13,189 bases of DNA, from the NCBI GenBank assembly GCA_905210525.1, contig CAJLXE010000026.1:1-13189 (forward strand), given 5' to 3'. Position numbers and translations under genes: made by a program. Numbering within the stretch: position 1 is the first letter of the stretch; each line of letters opens with the position of its first letter. The DNA is from an uncultured Clostridia bacterium. GTDB lineage: Bacteria; Bacillota; Clostridia; HGM11327. Positions 7,280 to 13,189 of the stretch are shown piece after piece. The notes under the pieces are model-generated. The model searched no databases. It was not told where the DNA came from and worked only from the letters and a program-made list of their open reading frames with translations.

Positions 7280-8164
7280 ATGGAAAATGTTTTACTGATT
7301 ATGAATCCTTACGCCGGTAAAAAGCAAGCAAAGCCGCATCTTGCAGATATAATCGAATTATTCGGTAAAAACGGTATGATGGTAACTGCCCATATGACCT
7401 CGGCTCAGGGAGATGCCATTAAAACTGCCGAACAGTACGCAGGAGAATTCGACAAAGTAATATGTATCGGCGGAGACGGCACTCTCAATGAAGTAATAAA
7501 CGGTATTCTGAACGGAGGACACAAAACGCCTATCGGATATATCCCCGCAGGAAGCACAAACGATTTTGCCACAAGCCTAAGCATACCCAAAAACATAATA
7601 AAAGCAGCAGAAAATATAGTAAACGGTAAAACCATACAGTTGGATGTAGGCAGATTCAACGGCAGATATTTTTCATACGTAACGTCATTCGGCGCATTCA
7701 CAAAAACATCTTATTCCGCACCTCAGAACCGCAAAAATACATGGGGACGATTGGCTTATATAATGGAAGGTATAAAGGATTTGTCTTCAATCAAGCCTAT
7801 TCATATGCGATTTGAGGCTCCCGATGCCGCATACGAAGATGACTATATATTCGGAGCTGTAACAAATTCAACTTCTGTTGCCGGGATTTTGTCGTTTGAC
7901 CCTGCCGTTGTAAGTATGAGCGACGGTATGTTTGAACTTTTTCTCGTTAAATACCCTAAAAACTTGCTGGAACTCAACGATTGTGTTCGTGCTATACTCA
8001 CTCAGCAGTATGATACCTGTGAAAATATTACATTTGCTACGGCGCCGCGAGGAACATTTTATTGTGAAAACGATATAGATTGGACTGTTGACGGCGAACA
8101 AGCCCAAGCAACATGTATAAATCACGTAGATAATATTCACCATGCAATTACACTTATTTTGTAA
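7280..8164 (+). CDS. Diacylglycerol/lipid kinase, YegS/DgkB family
   Basis: A 294-residue member of the diacylglycerol kinase catalytic family, which phosphorylates diacylglycerol or related lipids with ATP and recycles them into phospholipid synthesis (DgkB in B. subtilis). The N terminus has the nucleotide-binding NPYAGKK (9-15), the catalytic ICIGGDGTLNEVINGI at 61-76 and IPAGSTNDFA at 88-97. The C-terminal lobe is a beta-sandwich domain with TSFGAFTKTSY and, near the end, the DWTVDGE motif typical of the family. No membrane segments are visible, so it is cytoplasmic or peripheral. AAAGGATG precedes the ATG at suitable spacing. The gene is alone, with its own promoter and a terminator 33 bases after the stop. 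The lipid substrate is inferred from the family. Confidence 0.9.
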   Translation: MENVLLIMNPYAGKKQAKPHLADIIELFGKNGMMVTAHMTSAQGDAIKTAEQYAGEFDKVICIGGDGTLNEVINGILNGGHKTPIGYIPAGSTNDFATSLSIPKNIIKAAENIVNGKTIQLDVGRFNGRYFSYVTSFGAFTKTSYSAPQNRKNTWGRLAYIMEGIKDLSSIKPIHMRFEAPDAAYEDDYIFGAVTNSTSVAGILSFDPAVVSMSDGMFELFLVKYPKNLLELNDCVRAILTQQYDTCENITFATAPRGTFYCENDIDWTVDGEQAQATCINHVDNIHHAITLIL

Positions 8165-8196
8165 TGCAATACTTTGAATAAACAGTAAATAAAAAT

Positions 8197-8232
8197 AAAT
8201 CCGTCTCAGATTCCGAGACGGATTTTCATTTT
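8197..8232. terminator. Bidirectional intrinsic terminator
   Basis: AAATCCGTCTC (8197-8207) and GAGACGGATTT (8215-8225) form a perfect 11-base stem with a 7-base loop. T-rich sequence follows on the plus strand, and the A-rich sequence before it gives a T-rich tail on the minus strand. It lies between the convergent lipid kinase and metal ATPase genes and can end transcription from both. Confidence 0.9.
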
Positions 8233-8248
8233 ATTTAATTGCAGCGTC

Positions 8249-10120
8249 TTACTTTCCGCACGATATATTTCGTATCCTCAGCGTGTTGAGTATTGCAAGT
8301 ATTAACGTGCCTACATCTGCAAATATAGCAAACCACATACTTGATATGCCGGCTATACTGAATACAAATACAATCGCTTTAATCAGCAATGAAAGCACTA
8401 TATTCTCAATTATAATCCTCATTGTTTTTTTGCTGAGCGTCATTAAATACGGTATCTTTTGTATTCTATCGTCCATTATTACAACATCAGCAACTTCGAT
8501 AGCTATGTCCGTACCCGATTTGCCCATAGCAATACCTATATCTGCGGCAGTGATTGACGGAGCATCATTTATACCGTCACCTGTAAACATAAGCTTTTCA
8601 TCTTTATTTTTTTGCTTCATGAGCTCTGCTACAATCTGTGCTTTCTGATTCGGCAGAAGCTGTGCTTCAGTCACGTCTATTCCTGTTTTTTGAGCAATAT
8701 CATTTGCGGTAGCCGCATTGTCTCCGGTAAGCATCACCGTCTTCTTTATTCCGAGAGACTTAAGTTCGGAAATTACCGAAGCCGCGTTATTTTTTATTTC
8801 ATCCGATATAATTATATATCCGCAGTAAGTGCCGTTGACAGCAATGTGTACGGCAGTTCCGGGTGTACTCGGAGATGCGGGTTCAATACCGTTATCCAAA
8901 AGAAGCTGTCTGTTCCCTGCAAGAATTTTGGAGTCTCCGGATTCGGCTGAAAGCCCTTTGCCCGCAATTTCCTGCGTATAAGAAATATCAAGCGGTTTTA
9001 TGTCGGAAAATTCCGTACATATTGCTTTTGCAATAGGATGGTTGGAATACTTTTCCACCGACACCGCCGCTCTCTTAAGTTCTTCTTCGGAAACGTTTAC
9101 GGCGTAAATGTCAGACACTTTAAAATTACCCTTTGTTATTGTACCTGTTTTATCAAACACGGCTATTGAAGCATTCTTAAGTATTTCCACAGTATTGCAG
9201 CCTTTTATCAGCACGCCGTTTTTTGCGGCATTGCCTATGCTTATAAAAAATCCGAGAGGTACGGAAATTACCAAAGCACACGGGCATGATATAACAAGCA
9301 GCATAAGACCTTTGTGTATCCATTCGGAAAAATTATTTCCGGTAAAAAACGGCAGTATAAGTGAAATGAATACAGCGCTTATAACAACAATCGGCGTGTA
9401 ATATTTTGAAAATTTGGTAATAAATCTGTCTACCTTAGGCTTTTGCTCAACGGCATTTTCGACAGTTTCCTGAATCAAAGTAGCAGTCGAATCCTTGTAT
9501 TCTTTCTCAACTCTTATTGATACCGCATTTTGCATATTAATTGAAGCGCTGAGTACGTTTTCGCCCTCACCGACGTTTACCGGCAAAGATTCTCCTGTAA
9601 GTGCCGACATATCAAACGCCGTACTTCCTTCAGTTACAACACCGTCAAGAGGAACTTTTTCACCTGCTTTAACGACTATGATTTCACCCTGCTTTACTTC
9701 CTTTGCATTTACGTTGACTATTTCACCGTTCCTTAAAACGTTTGCCGTTTCGGGTGCAAGTGTAAGAAGATCTTTTATTGACGAACGGGAATTTTCAACA
9801 GCAACATCTTCAAACAGTTCGCCAACACCGTAAAACAACATTATTATTACGGCTTCGGGACACTCTCCCACAAAAAAAGCACCTATTCCGGCTATTGCCA
9901 TAAGAAAATTTTCATCGAATATTTCTCCGTGAAATATGTTGGTTATCGCATTTTTAAGCACTTCAAAGCCTGCAACAAGATATGCCGGAATATAAACCGC
10001 AAGTCTTATCCAGAATGATGTATCTTCGTTCAACACCGTTTTATCGATTATAATTGCCGCAACAAACAATATCGCGGATATAATCAGTTTTAAAAGTTCT
10101 TGTTTCTGTTCCTCTTTCAT
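8249..10120 (-). CDS. cadA: Zn/Cd/Pb-exporting P1B-type ATPase lacking N-terminal HMA domain
   Basis: A heavy-metal efflux pump of the CadA/ZntA type that exports divalent soft metals using ATP. Positions count from the upstream ATG at 10129, which gives 626 residues. In order: paired N-terminal membrane helices, actuator TGES (178-181), the metal-site CPC in a membrane helix (282-284), phosphorylation motif DKTGT (326-330), nucleotide-binding His364-Pro, TGDGIND (516-522), and a C-terminal helix pair with Lys584 and Asp605 in FADVG. CPC together with that Lys and Asp marks the Zn/Cd/Pb subgroup rather than the copper pumps. No HMA domain precedes the helices; one is encoded separately upstream. 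ATG 10120 is preferred because AGGA lies 10 bases away, against 1 base for ATG 10129; the choice changes only three residues. Confidence 0.94.
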   Translation of the reverse strand: MKEEQKQELLKLIISAILFVAAIIIDKTVLNEDTSFWIRLAVYIPAYLVAGFEVLKNAITNIFHGEIFDENFLMAIAGIGAFFVGECPEAVIIMLFYGVGELFEDVAVENSRSSIKDLLTLAPETANVLRNGEIVNVNAKEVKQGEIIVVKAGEKVPLDGVVTEGSTAFDMSALTGESLPVNVGEGENVLSASINMQNAVSIRVEKEYKDSTATLIQETVENAVEQKPKVDRFITKFSKYYTPIVVISAVFISLILPFFTGNNFSEWIHKGLMLLVISCPCALVISVPLGFFISIGNAAKNGVLIKGCNTVEILKNASIAVFDKTGTITKGNFKVSDIYAVNVSEEELKRAAVSVEKYSNHPIAKAICTEFSDIKPLDISYTQEIAGKGLSAESGDSKILAGNRQLLLDNGIEPASPSTPGTAVHIAVNGTYCGYIIISDEIKNNAASVISELKSLGIKKTVMLTGDNAATANDIAQKTGIDVTEAQLLPNQKAQIVAELMKQKNKDEKLMFTGDGINDAPSITAADIGIAMGKSGTDIAIEVADVVIMDDRIQKIPYLMTLSKKTMRIIIENIVLSLLIKAIVFVFSIAGISSMWFAIFADVGTLILAILNTLRIRNISCGK

Positions 10121-10172
10121 TTCAATCATTTCCTTTCCGACGTATTTTACGACTATATTTTTCCGTCCGAAT

Positions 10173-10391
10173 TTATGACATTTTTTCTATTTCAACCGAC
10201 GGCATTATACGTTTTATTTCCTTTTGGAGAACGTCATAAGGCTCTGTATCGGAATTTGTTTCCACAACGAGCTTCTGCGTCATAAAAACTATATTTGCCG
10301 ATTTGACATCGGTCATGCGTTGAATTGATCTCTCAAGTTTTTTTGCACAGTTGGGACAATCGAGATTTTTTATCTTATAAACACTTATCAT
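10173..10391 (-). CDS. Stand-alone heavy-metal-associated (HMA) domain protein
   Basis: A 72-residue single HMA domain with the ferredoxin-like pattern and the metal-binding loop KNLDCPNCAKKLE (Cys12 and Cys15), followed by SIQRMTDVKSANIVF. The family binds soft metal ions and passes them to P1B ATPases or other HMA domains. It starts 20 bases after the repressor gene, behind a good AAAGGAG, and ends 43-52 bases before the ATPase. That ATPase lacks the HMA domain normally fused to CadA/ZntA, so this protein probably supplies it in trans. The DCPNCA form is common at the N terminus of CadA-type pumps. The frame does not continue into the ATPase, so it is a separate gene and not a simple frameshift. 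Confidence 0.88.
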   Translation of the reverse strand: MISVYKIKNLDCPNCAKKLERSIQRMTDVKSANIVFMTQKLVVETNSDTEPYDVLQKEIKRIMPSVEIEKMS

Positions 10392-10411
10392 AATTTTACA
10401 CTCCTTTTTAA

Positions 10412-10777
10412 TTATTCTTCTATATGGTCTATTCCCTGGCTTATTATCGTTCGTACATGATTATCTGCCAGCGAATAGAAAATTGTTTTTCCGTCTCTTC
10501 TGCATTTTACAAGCGAGCCCTGCTTAAGTATTCTCAGCTGATGTGAAATTGCGCTTTGCGTCATTTCCAAAGTATCCGCTATCTGACAAACGCATAGTTC
10601 TTTTTCGGCAAGTGCACAAAGTATCCGTATTCTTGTAGAATCCCCGAACAGCTTGAACAGTTCGGACAAAAGATACATCTCCTCCTCCGAGGGCAATCTT
10701 TCGGATATTTTCCCCGGTATTTCCGGATGATGAGTATGATTTGGGCAATCTGTTTCTATTGTATCGTCTGCGTACAT
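10412..10777 (-). CDS. ArsR/SmtB family metal-sensing repressor (CadC-like)
   Basis: A winged-helix repressor that leaves DNA when it binds metal. Numbered from ATG 10777 (121 residues): FKLFGDSTRIRILCAL is the dimer and domain core; ELCVC holds the alpha-3 Cys pair (62 and 64); MTQSAISHQLRILKQGSLV is the recognition helix; the last helix has Asp105, His107, His118 and Glu121 with the same spacing as the SmtB alpha-5 zinc site. The N-terminal segment CPNHTHH offers further ligands. Thus both CadC-type and SmtB-type sites seem present. ATG 10798 would add seven residues but lies inside the operator, almost at the predicted transcription start, with no ribosome binding site; AAAGGATG sits 10 bases before 10777. 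It leads the HMA-ATPase operon. Confidence 0.92.
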   Translation of the reverse strand: MYADDTIETDCPNHTHHPEIPGKISERLPSEEEMYLLSELFKLFGDSTRIRILCALAEKELCVCQIADTLEMTQSAISHQLRILKQGSLVKCRRDGKTIFYSLADNHVRTIISQGIDHIEE

Positions 10778-10797
10778 TTCATTTGAACATCCTTTCA

Positions 10798-10815
10798 TAT
10801 GAATAACTATTCATA
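10798..10815. promoter_or_regulatory. Palindromic operator of the metal-efflux operon
   Basis: TATGAATA-AC-TATTCATA is a perfect 8-2-8 inverted repeat. It touches the end of the -10 hexamer and covers the predicted start of transcription, an ideal place for repression by the ArsR/SmtB protein encoded next to it. The 2-base centre fits the CadC/SmtB operator type. It also matches the ARG-box consensus at 17 of 18 positions. Confidence 0.85.
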
Positions 10816-10843
10816 GTATAATACCGAGAAACAAAAAAGTCAA
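10815..10843 (-). promoter_or_regulatory. Sigma-A promoter of the metal-efflux operon
   Basis: On the minus strand TTGACT (10843-10838), a 17-base spacer and TATACT (10820-10815) give two hexamers each one base from consensus. Transcription would start around 10808, inside the operator, leaving about 30 bases before ATG 10777. Confidence 0.85.
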
Positions 10844-10924
10844 TACTTTTTTTAAAATAAATTACATAATTTTTATTGTTCGATAAATTTTTTGCTCATT
10901 TTGATAAACTTTCGCATAAATTCC

Positions 10925-10941
10925 ATTGTTTTACAAACAAT
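10925..10941. repeat. 7-3-7 palindrome upstream of the SpoVT start
   Basis: ATTGTTT-TAC-AAACAAT is a perfect inverted repeat 39 bases before ATG 10981 in the spacer between the divergent metal operon and spoVT. It is a possible operator or leader hairpin. No convincing promoter was found beside it on the plus strand, and no T tract follows. Confidence 0.4.
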
Positions 10942-10980
10942 AGCAATACGACTAACAACAAAACAAGGAGACTGATATAC

Positions 10981-11310
10981 ATGAAAGCGACAGGAATTGT
11001 ACGCAGAATAGATGATTTGGGAAGAATAGTCATTCCAAAAGAAATAAGAAGAACAATGAGAATTGCGGAAGGAACACCGCTTGAAATATTCACGGACATC
11101 GACAACACAATAACTCTGAAAAAATATTCGCCTGTAAAAGAGCTTGAGAATATAGCTCAGGAATATGCGGACGCTTTGGCAGAAACATTGAATTGCACAG
11201 TGTGCATATGCGATAACGACACGATTGTTGCGGTTCATCACGGCTCAAAAAAAGAATATAAAGATGTCGGAATAACATCTGCCATTGCAAAAATAATATG
11301 GGATAAGAAA
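10981..11310 (+). other. spoVT: SpoVT-derived segment (N-terminal part only)
   Basis: The first about 110 codons match SpoVT, the AbrB-family regulator of forespore genes during sporulation. Residues 1-52 are the swapped-hairpin DNA-binding domain (MKATGIVRRIDDLGRIVIPK, then EIRRTMRI and LEIFTDIDNTITLKKYSPV). Residues 53-110 are the beginning of its GAF domain (ELENIAQEYADALAETLNC, CICDND, HHGSKKEYKD). B. subtilis SpoVT has about 178 residues, so roughly the last 70, most of the GAF domain, are missing. AAGGAGA sits 10 bases before the ATG. Codon use (ATA-rich for Ile) matches the rest of the window. A normal spoVT gene is implied up to the break. Confidence 0.9.
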
Positions 11311-13188
11311 AATAAAATAATAAACAGTTTTCTGGTGGTATTGCTGGGTCTGCTTTTCTGGACCGGAGGCTCTGCCTTCATGCGGGCACAGTTCTGGCCG
11401 GGATGCGAATTCTGGTATCAGGTTTCCCTGTTGGGAATCTTATTACTGCCATATGCGTATTACCGTTTTATTCTTGCCTTTGGCGGAGTCAGGAACGGAT
11501 CCACCGGTAAAATATACCTGGTGATCATGCTGATCTGTTTTTTGGTGAATGTCCAATTTGGAGTTTTTCTGGAAGCTCCTAAGATGATAGAAAAAAGAGG
11601 GGTACAAACCTTTGTATATGAGATCAACCCTTCTATTATTGTATTTTTCATTCCGGCAGGACTTTTTCTGATCCACCTTTTTGTAATTCTTGTACGGATC
11701 TGTAAAGAAAATCCTACCATGAAAGTTCAGTATGAGCCGGTGATGATGGGAGTACTTGCACTGTTTCTTGGCAATGCATTTCTTGGAATTCCATTTTTCA
11801 GCGGTTTTCCGATTGATATTTTAAGTGGTGTGGTAAATGTATTTTTACTGTTTTATGCACTGATTCGAAGACGATTGTTCCGCCTCCAGATGCTGGCATC
11901 TCCCAGTTTGTGCTATGGCGTAGGATTTCTGTTTTCTATTCTTGTATTTTTAAATATCATGCCGTTTCTGCAAAAGATCCTCCATATGCAGCCGGATAAT
12001 AATATCACCATGTACACCCTTGTATTTGCCATTGTTTTTCTGATTACCTATGCAATTTTTACTTATCTGTGGAAGCTTTTGATCCGCAGTGTATTTGTAA
12101 GGGAAGAGAACCATCAGGCGGAGAAGTTAAGGGAATTTAATTCAGCGATTTCAAAAACCCTGGATCTTCAGGAAATTCTGGATCGAACCATCCGGGTGAT
12201 GAAAGAACTGATGGATGTGGGCAATATCTATATATGTATGCAGAAGGCGCCAGGAGAGGCTTACTGTGGAGTTGCAAGTGACCAGCCTCTTAACGATCTG
12301 GCATTTTCTCTGGAAGAAGAAAATCCGATGATACAATGGCTGAAAGATCATGAAGAACCGCTGGTTTACAGGGATTTTCGCTATTCTGTAGAGTATAAGT
12401 CCATGTGGGAGGAAGAAAAACATCATCTGGATAAGAAGCACACATGCTATTGTGCCGGATTAAAAGACGGTGATACTTTGGCGGGGGTGATATTGATCAC
12501 AGCAGATTCAGGGAAAAAGAGATTGGTCTATGATGAAGTGGAACTGATATCAAACGTCACATCGGTGGCTTCTATTGCGATTAAGAATGCAAGAATGTAT
12601 GAAAAAGCCTGCATTGAGGCAAGAACGGATGAGATGACCGGCTTGTTGAACCGGAAATATTTCCATGAAGTGCTTCATGAAGAATTCGAAAAGAATAAAG
12701 ATGGATCGTTGGCACTTGCACTTATCAATGTAGATGATTTTAAGTTATATAATCAGCTGTATGGTGTAAAAGAAGGAGATCTTTGCCTGCAGCGTATTGC
12801 GGGAATCATCAAAAGCAGTGTAGGAGACAGCGGTTATACGGCCCGCTATGGCGGAAAAGAATTTGCTGTTTTATTGCCGAGATATGACCTTTTCTCTGCC
12901 AGAAATCTGGTGGAATCTATTTCGAAACAGATTTTTGTTATGAATAATCGCAGAACAGATATGAAACTGAAGGCAATCACAGTCAGTGCAGGAATCAGTG
13001 CTGCACCATATGCTGCAAAAAATGTTAAAGAGCTGATGGAAAATGTGGATCTTGCGGTGTATCATGTGAAACATAGTGGAAAAAATGGCATACAGGTCTT
13101 TGATACGATGTTCCGTAACAATAAAAATGAAAACACAACGAACCGCGAACATATTTATCGGGAGTATGAGTCAACGATTTATGCATTG
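10981..13188 (+). CDS. In-frame SpoVT / 7TM-GAF-GGDEF fusion reading frame (3' partial)
   Basis: One frame of 736 codons runs from ATG 10981 to the window end with no stop. Residues 1 to about 110 are SpoVT. From about 112 it becomes a membrane protein with eight hydrophobic stretches (roughly 115-133, 145-167, 177-197, 218-239, 254-274, 279-295, 310-331, 343-364), like the 7TM input region of some histidine kinases. A linker follows, then a GAF-like region about 385-540 and a GGDEF domain from 547 (ARTDEMTGLLNRKYF). Compared with PleD, the metal-ligand Asp is Asn583 and the GG(D/E)EF acid is Lys626 (GGKEF), while Asn591 and Asp600 remain; no RxxD inhibitory site is seen. Diguanylate cyclase activity is therefore doubtful. 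A DNA-binding AbrB domain on a multi-pass membrane protein, with a cut GAF domain and changed codon use, suggests a chimeric join. Confidence 0.7.
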   Translation, partial: MKATGIVRRIDDLGRIVIPKEIRRTMRIAEGTPLEIFTDIDNTITLKKYSPVKELENIAQEYADALAETLNCTVCICDNDTIVAVHHGSKKEYKDVGITSAIAKIIWDKKNKIINSFLVVLLGLLFWTGGSAFMRAQFWPGCEFWYQVSLLGILLLPYAYYRFILAFGGVRNGSTGKIYLVIMLICFLVNVQFGVFLEAPKMIEKRGVQTFVYEINPSIIVFFIPAGLFLIHLFVILVRICKENPTMKVQYEPVMMGVLALFLGNAFLGIPFFSGFPIDILSGVVNVFLLFYALIRRRLFRLQMLASPSLCYGVGFLFSILVFLNIMPFLQKILHMQPDNNITMYTLVFAIVFLITYAIFTYLWKLLIRSVFVREENHQAEKLREFNSAISKTLDLQEILDRTIRVMKELMDVGNIYICMQKAPGEAYCGVASDQPLNDLAFSLEEENPMIQWLKDHEEPLVYRDFRYSVEYKSMWEEEKHHLDKKHTCYCAGLKDGDTLAGVILITADSGKKRLVYDEVELISNVTSVASIAIKNARMYEKACIEARTDEMTGLLNRKYFHEVLHEEFEKNKDGSLALALINVDDFKLYNQLYGVKEGDLCLQRIAGIIKSSVGDSGYTARYGGKEFAVLLPRYDLFSARNLVESISKQIFVMNNRRTDMKLKAITVSAGISAAPYAAKNVKELMENVDLAVYHVKHSGKNGIQVFDTMFRNNKNENTTNREHIYREYESTIYAL
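11290..11335. other. Probable junction between two unrelated sequences
   Basis: SpoVT similarity fades at about codon 105-110, and the hydrophobic helix of the GGDEF protein starts at about 115. Between them is an A-rich low-complexity run (GATAAGAAAAATAAAATAAT) where two genomes could share a short match. By hand count Ile is ATA in 12 of 18 codons before 11340 and 7 of 48 after; CTG becomes the common Leu codon after the join and was rare before. The exact breakpoint cannot be set from one sequence. Confidence 0.7.
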
Positions 13189-13189
13189 A

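Noticed and set aside
8283..9833. Several plus-strand reading frames of about 100-120 codons opposite the metal ATPase
   Set aside because: They are antisense to a gene with every P-type ATPase motif, have Ser/Ile-rich low-information translations, and lack ribosome binding sites.
10121..10175. The HMA protein and the ATPase as one gene broken by a frameshift
   Set aside because: The HMA gene has its own stop and a different frame from the ATPase, and a new GGAAAGGA site precedes the ATPase start; more than one change would be needed to join them.
10892..10920. TTGCTC with 17 bases to CATAAA as a spoVT promoter, or a sigma-G type promoter there
   Set aside because: The -10 is poor for sigma-A, and the -35 does not fit the sigma-G pattern, so I do not list it as a feature.
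13187..13189. TGA at the last three bases as the stop of the GGDEF protein
   Set aside because: It is out of frame: the frame reads TTG across 13186-13188 with one base left, so the protein is still open at the window end.
1..13189. tRNA or rRNA genes, CRISPR arrays, insertion sequences, attachment sites
   Set aside because: I saw no cloverleaf with CCA-end, no regular spaced repeats, no transposase motifs and no terminal inverted repeats in the window.

Overview
The window looks like chromosomal DNA of an anaerobic, spore-forming Clostridia-type bacterium (Bacillota). The reasons are a conserved Firmicutes housekeeping run (dxs-tlyA-nadK-argR-recN), a complete spoIIA sporulation operon (spoIIAA-spoIIAB-sigF), a SpoVT amino terminus, and AT-leaning genes that use ATA heavily for isoleucine. 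A Ruminococcaceae/Oscillospiraceae-like host is my guess; the sequence alone does not fix the family.

Layout. 1-4114 (+): end of dxs (isoprenoid precursor synthesis), tlyA (rRNA 2'-O-methyltransferase), nadK (NAD kinase), argR (arginine repressor) and recN (DNA repair), closely packed as one operon. 4115-5357 (+): a separate small unit with an extended -10 promoter, a leader hairpin, a Trp-rich protein I do not recognise, a 64-residue Cys-rich protein, and an intrinsic terminator. 5358-7063 (+): spoIIAA (TTG start), spoIIAB and sigF, the forespore sigma factor with its anti-sigma and anti-anti-sigma partners. 7064-8164 (+): a lipid kinase of the YegS/DgkB family behind a strong sigma-A-type promoter. 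8197-8232: a bidirectional terminator shared with the convergent metal operon.

8249-10843 (-): a heavy-metal efflux operon. An ArsR/SmtB repressor with both the Cys-x-Cys alpha-3 site and the full alpha-5 D-H-H-E site is followed by a stand-alone 72-residue HMA metal-binding protein and a Zn/Cd/Pb P1B-type ATPase that lacks its own HMA domain. The promoter (TTGACT, 17 bp, TATACT) runs directly into an 8-2-8 palindromic operator, so the control logic is readable: metal-free repressor sits on the start of transcription and metal binding releases it.

10981-13188 (+): the most unusual part. A good SpoVT start (AbrB-type DNA-binding domain plus the beginning of its GAF domain) runs in frame, at about codon 105-115, into a membrane protein with about eight hydrophobic segments, a GAF-like region and a degenerate GGDEF domain (GGKEF). 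The frame is still open at the window end. Codon use changes abruptly at the join (Ile ATA 12 of 18 before, 7 of 48 after, hand count), and the later part reads like a different genome, perhaps Lachnospiraceae. I think an assembly chimera or recent recombination junction is more likely than a working fusion protein, but the sequence alone cannot decide. I saw no tRNA, rRNA, CRISPR array or insertion sequence, and no gene-free stretch longer than 300 bases.
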